Shown here one piece after another: positions 57,378-64,000 of a stretch of 64,000 nt of DNA. The notes under the pieces are model-generated. The model was not told where the DNA came from. It ran no database searches and saw only the letters and a program-made list of their open reading frames with translations. The stretch lies in contig NW_026251394.1 in the NCBI RefSeq assembly GCF_025118155.1, forward strand, positions 372,001 to 436,000, given 5' to 3'. Position numbers and translations under genes: made by a program. Each line of letters begins with the position of its first letter. The stretch's first letter is position 1. This DNA is from Cokeromyces recurvatus. Its lineage: Eukaryota; Mucoromycota; Mucoromycetes; Mucorales; Mucoraceae.

Positions 57378-59018
57378 ATGAGATCAATTCTTTATGATAA
57401 AAGGATGGATATTTTAGCAAAACTTAATGCTATGGAGTCTTATAGAGATGTTTCTAAGGCCATGAGCGTGTCAACTAGGACAAATAGTAGAATTGCCAAA
57501 GAAAATCAAATTGAGATTAACGTAAAAGAAGGTATACCAAAGAAGATTAGCCTATTACTTGGAAGATTGATTGCGCAATCATTTTATACTGGTCATTTTT
57601 TCACTGCCCAGAACTTAAATGGTCAAGGGTATGATATTCCCGCGCAAACCATTCACAAATTCTTAAAATCCTTCGATTTTGGTTTGAAGATTAAGAAATC
57701 TGCATTGCCATTGACGAGTAAGCGTAGACAAAATTGGTTAAAATGCTTTAAAGCTCAGAGGAATTGGGCGGTTGAGGATTGGGAAAAGGTCGTCATTAAT
57801 GACAAAACAAAAATTAATCGTTTGGGTTCAGATGGGAAGCAATAGACATGCGTAAAAAAAGGGTTAACCGCTAAAAGACCATAACGTCAATTTCCAGTAC
57901 AAAGGTGGGGGGCGGAAGCTTAATATTATGGAGTTGTTTCGTGCAACATGGTTCTGGTTTTATTGCCAAGATTGAGGGAGGGATGGACTCGCAATTATAT
58001 TGTTAAATATTAAAAGGTGACTTCATAGAGATACTCAAGGATTATGGATGTGATGGAACGTTATATAATAAAGAAAGAAAACGAGAAAAAAAAAGAAGAG
58101 AGAAAGGGAACAAAAGGAAGTATAGTTTAAGACTGTTTTTATTGAAGCAAAAGAAAAATAAAATAAAAAATGATTAAAGGTTAAAGATTATTTTGTGTTT
58201 ACACAACTGCTTGTATTTATACTAATGAATCCTGAATCAAAGAAATAAAAATAACCGTCAAAGCTGTCAAAGAATATGAGTCATGAAACAGAGTTAGTGT
58301 TTGGATTTACATCTTGTTGATTCAAGAGACTGATCTATGAATTATCTATTGGGTGTTATAATGATCTGATTAAGTTTTAAATAAAAAAATTTTATTGTTT
58401 GATCTGAGCATAGGTTCCTGATATCTTTTATATTTTCATTTTATTGGATTAAACACAACTTGAATCCTTTATCAAGTTTATAAAAGTAAATATTTAGAAA
58501 TGATACGATGTCTTATAGTTGATACATCTAGACGATTGGATGTCGATAGGTTTTATATTATTTTACAAGATGTTATATACAGAGTTTTATTTCATATCCA
58601 GGCTTATAGTTTATCCTGTCTTATGTAATTCATCTACCATAATATTACTTATGCTTATATCCAGAGCTTGTTCTATAACAATCGACTTTGCAAGAAAGAC
58701 GTAATCCTTCAATAAAATAATGATTTGAAGCATACATCCAAATATACAAAAAATGGGTTCAAGAAAAATAAAGTAAATATCCTTGAATGACCATCATAAT
58801 TACCTAATTTAAATCCAATCGAAAGCCTTTGATTTTATTTGAAGTGCGAGCTTGTTGCCTATGATAGGCCACCAAAAAATATGGATAAGTTATGGGAGGG
58901 AGTTGCTGATAGGCGGTACAATAAAGTTACAGCAGAACTATGCTTAAATCACATAGAAAGCATGCCAAGTCGTGTTAAAGCAGTAATAAAAGTAATAGGT
59001 ACTGTCATTAAATACTAA
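57378..59018 (+). pseudogene. Broken Tc1/mariner-type transposase, split by an insert
   Basis: The first 155 codons are open (57378..57845): a helix-turn-helix-like N-terminus (YRDVSKAMSVSTRTNSRIAK) and the start of the DDE domain (WEKVVINDKTKINRLGSDGK), where Asp of NDKTK fits the first catalytic Asp. After a stop, fragments continue in other frames: ILWSCFVQHGSGFIAKIEGG and MDSQLY, then ILKGDFIEILKDYG (to about 58065). The rest resumes at about 58715 with NNDLKHTSKYTK, LPNLNPIES, RPPKNMDKLWEG and HIESMPSRVKAVIK, ending at 59018. These match the Tc1 order. Stops, frameshifts and an insert of about 0.6 kb show it is dead. Terminal inverted repeats and the TA duplication were not identified. 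Confidence 0.8.
58071..58699. mobile_element. Insert of about 0.6 kb inside the Tc1-like transposase
   Basis: The transposase similarity stops near 58065 and resumes near 58700, so about 610 bp are foreign to it. AAGAAAGA occurs at both ends (58071-58078 and 58692-58699) and could be an 8-bp target-site duplication, though it is low-complexity. The insert has no coding similarity I recognise, and I see no terminal inverted repeat. Confidence 0.4.
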
Positions 59019-59049
59019 ACATTAAAGGTACGTTGTTTATTTCATTTCT

Positions 59050-59050
<1 letters not shown>

Positions 59051-59097
<47 letters not shown>
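59051..59097. repeat. 47-nt poly(A) tract
   Basis: An uninterrupted A-run begins 33 bp after the transposase stop. DNA transposons do not normally end in poly(A), so it may belong to a separate retroposed element or be simple expansion. Confidence 0.7.
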
Positions 59098-59099
<2 letters not shown>

Positions 59100-59378
59100 A
59101 TTTACATAAAATTTATATACATGTAACTTTTAACATGATTTTTGAAATAAAAAAAATCGTATAGTTCATATATGCTATAGGTATCATCAGAAAGAGGAGA
59201 CTTCTTCCTTTCAGCTAGTATGTATCATATAGCGCTTTGCTTAATAAATAGACGATTAATTATGACATTTTTGCATAAATTACTTAAAATTCCGAAACAT
59301 TGTTACACTTTTGTGAGTTATTGTAAGTAAGTTCATTTTATATAAACAGTAAAGCACAAGTGACTCGCAGTAATTTAT
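59098..59378. other. Short unassigned spacer
   Basis: About 280 bp between the poly(A) tract and the next broken gene. No gene or repeat is recognised. Confidence 0.4.
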
Positions 59379-60530
59379 GGCAGCAGAATCGGACGTTAAC
59401 CCTCTTCTCATCACTCTATCAATATTTCCTGGGACTAATCTAGTGAAAAAGATGCTTCTCTGTGAAGAAGGAATTAAGGAGATAATTATCAATAAAGTAA
59501 CAGGTATGTTTTTGATTTGTTTTATTATGTTTACATCTTTTTAATCTTGCAATTCCAGATGGGAAGATGAATGGTATTGCATATGATATAGGTCAAAAAG
59601 AGTTTAAAGTCGGAAGAGAAAAGGTGATGTTATCTATAGAATACCGGGAAGAAAACGCATGGAAGCTACGCCACCAGTCTTGGTCGAGATACAAAAAAAA
59701 AAAATTGATTTAGTCTTCTTGAAACGTTTAACATGATATTGTCTAAAAATCCATGATATAACAAAACACGAAGCTGAAGTAATAGTATTTGTAATTCAAG
59801 AATTCTCATCAAAGGCTTTTGTTGAAAAAAAAAAAACTTCAGCAAACTACCAGATAGGTCATATTACACTTATAAAAACTATCTTTGGGCCAAAAACTAC
59901 CGGTTTTATTATCTTGACACGATCTTGTCTCGTGTTTTGAGTGATACTTCTATATCATCAATCATTGCATTGGCCTACTTTTTATGCAGTCAAAAGAAGA
60001 GTCTTTTTTTTTTGGTCTTGAAAGAAGCGATGATCCAGAATTGAGGAGAATTTATCAAATTGCTGCAAGGTCATTCGAGTCTTTCACAACAAAAGAAGAA
60101 GAAAACCTCAGTCATACCATGGATGTCATGGAAAACACAAATAGTTAATTTCAGAAGATTTCGAATTGTGTTGACAAATTTTAAAAAAAAAAACAAAAAA
60201 ATAAAAAAAAAATATCATTCTGGAGAAAATAAAGCGATACGCTGAAGATGGCTTTGAATATACAAGCAAGAAGTTGAAAATAATTCGAGATGAGACTATA
60301 ACAGTTACACCTGTTGGGAAAGTAATCATTACAGACCTTTATTTTACAATCAAGCTACGAGAAAAACCAGGAAAGTTTTTTTTGGGAGGAGTGTTACGAA
60401 AAAGGAAGAAGTCAAGATTTGTTCAACCGCTACGGGTCCGCATTAACATCGAGAGATGCCTTTCAAAAGAACACCTTGTAAGGATGACTCTTCTCTCCCC
60501 TCCCCCATGTACTACAAACATTAATAGCAT
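59379..60530 (+). pseudogene. Broken PD-(D/E)XK nuclease-like gene of a Mucorales repeat family
   Basis: A frame starts MAAESDVNPLLITLSIFPGT, with a possible intron (GTATGT at 59502 to CCAG near 59559), and continues GKMNGIAYDIGQKEFKVGRE. After a frameshift the text reads RMEATPPVLVEIQKKID, which has the E-x-Q-K pattern of PD-(D/E)XK nucleases, then EAEVIVFVIQEFSSKAF and ISSIIALAYFLCSQKKS, and in yet another frame SDDPELRRIYQIAARSFESF and KIKRYAEDGFEYTSK. This order matches, as I recall it, a repeated Mucoromycota protein family with a nuclease fold often linked to transposons. Several stops and frame changes show decay. Function of the family is unknown to me. Confidence 0.45.
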
Positions 60531-61395
60531 TTAAATAGTCATTCTATATGTGTATAATAATAATAAAAACACTCTACAAATAATCAATCAGCGTAAATTT
60601 CATACTATAAAAAAGGTTATCTTGAAAATTAAGGGCAATTTAGATATGACAAAAGTCATGTTTTATCATATTGCGTATGTTTCGTATGTACCGTATGTAC
60701 CGTATGTTGCGTATATTGCGTATGTTGCCTTAATATTTCTTAAAAATATTATAAAGACAAAAGTGTCAACGAGACCGGACAATAGTTCTAAAGTCAATCA
60801 CTTTATTTATGATGGGAGTATTTATAAGAATTGTTAAAGAGGTCTAACATAAGATGTGAATCAGAAAAGTGTTAGTTAACGACTGAATAAAATATGTTAT
60901 AGACAATGAAGTGTTAGAAGTTTTAATATTATTTGATAAGGTGGATCAAAAGAGTTTCAGGGGGAATCTAGATAGAATTCCTTGTATAATTTTCTGATTC
61001 ACATGTTTAATCAAGAAACATGACATTATAAATCAACTCATGATATTTATAACTAGTATTTATCCTATCTTTCTCTTTTCATTGAATAAACTACTTCAAT
61101 GATAAAGGTTAGTCTGATATTTGACATCTTGCAACAAGATTTAGCCGTTAAAGCGTTATACAAATTATTTATAATTCTATAGGAGGCAATTAATAATAAT
61201 AAAAAAAAGGAGAGTGGGAGGGGGAAGATCTATCCGAAGTGTAACAAAGACAAATAGTTTTAATTATGCTCTTCCATGGAAAGCATTGCACCTATTAGAC
61301 CTTTTGTTTATGTGAAAAAATTTTTTTTTCTTCTCCTATTTTTATTTCACACTCTCGTTTTTGTTTTTTCTTTTTTCTTCTTCTTTTTTGTTAAA
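60531..61395. other. Noncoding DNA with a 9-bp tandem repeat
   Basis: This stretch follows the nuclease-like pseudogene. An open frame at 60550-60837 includes the 9-bp repeat and may be its 3' continuation or chance. No other element is recognised; a purine-rich patch lies at 61200-61228. Confidence 0.4.
60674..60727. repeat. Six tandem copies of a 9-bp unit (CGTATGTNN)
   Basis: Units are CGTATGTTT, CGTATGTAC twice, CGTATGTTG, CGTATATTG and CGTATGTTG. The period of nine keeps a reading frame, which in one frame gives repeated Tyr-Val tripeptides. Confidence 0.8.
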
Positions 61396-61570
61396 GTGAA
61401 GTTTTGAAGATATTGGTCACGTTAAATAAACAATCTTTAGTGAAGTTCTGAGGATATTGGTCACTTTAAATCAACAATCTTTAGTGAAGTTTAAAGACAT
61501 AGGTCACTTTAAATAAAAACAATCTTTAGTGAAGTTCTAATGATGATGGTCACTTTAAATAAACATTCAT
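61396..61570. repeat. Minisatellite: four copies of a 44-45-bp unit
   Basis: Units start at 61396, 61440, 61484 and 61529, each beginning GTGAAGTT and containing GGTCACTTTAAAT and CAATCTTTA (the last unit ends differently). Copies differ by few substitutions and a 1-nt indel, so the array is fairly young. It is noncoding and has no similarity to the neighbouring pseudogenes. Confidence 0.85.
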
Positions 61571-62413
61571 TAATATCGCTGTGAGGATAATAGTGATTTC
61601 TATTGTCCAATATCGAGAGTATGTTTCATTTGTAGTTTTCGCGTCTCTCGTTAAATAAGACTGTGAAAGGAAGCACATAATGATCAACCTCCACGATTGG
61701 TTGCTTCTGGAAACAGTAGCCTTTTTTATTATATAATGAAGCTACTGGCTAATTGGATCATTACCTTTCATTATTATTATTATTATTAATTAAAAATGAA
61801 AAAACACACATATTATCAATAAATAAATATCTATTTTTAAAACTTTTCTATAATAATGAATCTAATCATTGACGACTTGTAGAAGAAGAGCCGTCTAATG
61901 ATGTTTAGAAAAGAGTCAAAATGAGCTTTGTAGATGTCTATGTACTTTATTTATTGTCCTTTTTATTTGGTTAATGAGTTTACATAATGGTATGATTATG
62001 AAGCATATTTTGCTTTCTTACCTTGAAAAAAAGGGAAGGGGCTGTTTTCATTATAATCATACTTCATGGATATATTTTCTTAATAAAAGTTGTTATTTCC
62101 CTTTCTAAAATCTAACCACTGTTCCCTGGATAGTATCGAACTGATGGTAGAATTACATGCATAAAATGCGGTATAATAAAGTGTATATGTATATATAAAG
62201 AAGCTTATATTTTAAATAAAAGATAGCAACGTAAATTTAGCTACTATGATTATATAGAACAACTAGCTCAAAACGCTTTACTTTTTTTTTTCGTTTTGAT
62301 GCTGATATTGGCCTTAATAGGTTTAACCATAATGGGCCAAATATTAGTGTTATATATGAACAATCATAATTTTACAGTTTGCGTATATAACAGAGCTGCT
62401 TTCCAAAATAGTT

Positions 62414-62452
<39 letters not shown>

Positions 62453-62470
62453 AGGTACCCAAATCATAAG
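61571..62470. other. Noncoding DNA before the LINE-like element
   Basis: These 900 bp have no recognisable gene. CAGTAGC and GCTACTG near 61711-61746 can form a small hairpin. A 36-nt T-run ends the stretch. Confidence 0.4.
62416..62451. repeat. 36-nt poly(T) tract
   Basis: An uninterrupted T-run just upstream of the decayed LINE-like frame. Confidence 0.7.
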
Positions 62471-62479
62471 TGCATATTG

Positions 62480-64000
62480 CATTGAAGAGCTTTGCTTAAA
62501 ATTAAAACGTCCAAGAAAGATACTGTTATTGATAGAATCAGGCACAGTTGTTGACTCCTTTATTGAGTTACTTCTGCCTTATATAAATCAAGATGATGAT
62601 AATTCTTATTTTCTAGATTCTATTCGTCATAATAAGGACGTTAGATATGAATGGTATTGTATTTGTTGGTTCTGGTGTTTTGGTCAGTGAAAAAGATCTC
62701 TCATTGATGCCAGGTAACGGTCATTCAAAGATATGGTCTATTCAACCTACCTTTCAAGCTATTGCCGCTAAAGCTCTTGATGTCTCTCCATATTATGATT
62801 GGACTATCAATAAATCGAGAACTGGGCGTTATATCAAGATGGATCACACCAGTATTGGTAAAAATAAATTCAAAGAAAAGAAGAAAGGGTTTATTTTTTT
62901 ATAATAACTTAATTGTAAAATATATACATATATATAAAGAATAAGGTGATATCCAATTAATCTGTAAAATTTACCTACATATTATAAAAGACGTTGAGGA
63001 AATTACAGCTACTTTTGAAGATTGGAACAGAGATGAATTAGATTCTTTCTGTATTGAAATTATACGAGATATTCTTTGATGGTGAACATCTCGTGGAAAA
63101 GATTTTTTTTTAATACAGCTAATCAAAAAGGTACTGGTAAATGGACAGGTATTGACTCGCTTTATCGAGGTATTCCTGTTACCTTGATTGGCAAAGTAGT
63201 CTATTTGCATTATCTTTCACCTCTAAAGGAAGAAGGTATCAGAGCTTTTCAAAATCTTGATCGGGGTCTCCTCTTGTAAAAATTGACACTCTAATATGAT
63301 TAGAGTGAGTGATTTTCTTCTTGTCAGTGTTCTTTAATCTCAAACATGATTACTTTGGTATTCGCACACATAAGCTTTTAAATAATTCTAGAATTTATAT
63401 TTATACCAACTGGACTAGTAAAGGTGGTAATAATGTATCTGCTACTACCTTTATTGATTAAAAAAAGGCGGGGAAGGCTACATCATCTGTATATATTTAT
63501 AGTCCCCGTTCCTTAGATTCAGAAACTGTGCAAGAAATATTTATGCTTTTACCCATGAACTACCATACTATTATCAGTACCTTTATCTGTGGAGATTTCA
63601 ATACTCGGCTGGGAGTTCATACCGGTGATTCACGATTCAATCCTCTACCAACTCATCTTATGGATCCACCGACTTGCTTTTGGTCAACCCACATACTATG
63701 CATATCAGGGAAATAGCATTATCGATTATTTCATTAGTAATATGGAACTCCAATCGCCACAAATGACCATCCATGATGATTTATCTCTCAATTCCTGTCC
63801 ATCCAATTTGACATCCTCGACTTAACCTGTCATACTATTGAGTTCACTGTATCCCAGAGGTTACAATGAAACATCAACACATTGCAACACGAGGAGACCT
63901 TTGAGCAATATCGTTCGTCCTTCATCCTCAACTAATCCAACATGGATTTACCCCCGGCTGTTGACACACTCAACTTTGTAAACCTACCTGTGATGGTATA
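62480..64000 (+). pseudogene. Decayed LINE-type retrotransposon: endonuclease (EEP) region, partial
   Basis: Open fragments in shifting frames run to the window edge. The first (from about 62480) reads CIEELCLKLKRPRKILLLIE and DDDNSYFLDSIRHNKDVRYE. A second contains GSGVLVSEKDLS and YYDWTINKSRTGRYIKMDH. Later pieces are TGKWTGIDSLYRGIPVTLIG, VYIYSPRSLDSETVQEIF, ICGDFNTRLGVHTGDSRFNP and, after a frameshift, QPTYYAYQGNSIIDYFIS. GDFN and S-x-x-D-Y are signature blocks of the exonuclease-endonuclease-phosphatase domain used by non-LTR retrotransposons, and the surrounding pattern fits that use. Stops and frame changes are frequent. The reverse transcriptase would be expected beyond the right edge. 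Confidence 0.65.

Noticed and set aside
58519..58704. A 61-codon open frame inside the insert of the Tc1-like element
   Set aside because: No similarity to any transposase or reverse transcriptase, and its length is expected by chance.

Overview
This window is nuclear DNA of a filamentous fungus, most likely a Mucoromycota species of the Mucorales type. The evidence is very high A+T with long A and T homopolymers, genes cut by many short GT-AG introns (mostly about 50-110 nt), fungal gene families (PDR transporter, GPI-anchored chitin deacetylase, Dre2, MetX-type serine acetyltransferase), and transposon families I associate with Mucorales. The species cannot be fixed from the sequence alone. 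Exon structures were worked out by hand from splice signals, reading phase and family similarity; there is no transcript evidence.

From 1 to about 32.7 kb lies a run of housekeeping and cell-envelope genes: a full-size PDR-type ABC transporter (+); QCR8 of respiratory complex III (-); the NOT4 ubiquitin ligase (+); the 100-kDa V-ATPase subunit a (-); a small secreted barwin/expansin-like protein (+); the RNA polymerase I subunit RPA43 (-); branched-chain aminotransferase (+); an 11-exon GPI-type chitin deacetylase (-); the acyltransferase DGAT2 (+); the Fe-S assembly factor DRE2 (+); mitochondrial ribosomal protein uS12m (-); and a CID-RRM transcription-termination factor like Seb1/Nrd1 (+).

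From 32.9 to 37.0 kb all four core histones are clustered: divergent H3/H4, one unrecognised basic gene, then divergent H2A/H2B. Each histone gene has a TATA box 70-90 bp upstream of its start codon. After this come a tRNA-Gly(GCC), an unrecognised four-exon gene, a gene-poor stretch with a strong imperfect palindrome and a spliced-looking but unassigned locus, and then a second housekeeping block: mitochondrial-type serine O-acetyltransferase (CysA/MetX family, +), an arrestin-like adaptor (+), PCNA (-), the sorting nexin MVP1 (+) and the F1-ATPase alpha subunit ATP1 (-). Most neighbouring genes lie on opposite strands, giving divergent promoters and tail-to-tail ends.

From about 54.6 kb to the right edge I see no intact gene. 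This part is a repeat graveyard: a short transposon-like fragment, a broken Tc1/mariner transposase split by an insert of about 0.6 kb, a broken PD-(D/E)XK nuclease-like gene, two tandem repeats, long homopolymers, and a decayed LINE-type endonuclease that runs off the window.

I did not find a convincing new multi-gene system. The points most worth following are the four-histone cluster with its embedded unknown gene, the 848-nt intron of the Seb1/Nrd1-like gene, microexons of 16-25 nt, the 41.9-42.1 kb palindrome, and the nested repeats at the right end.
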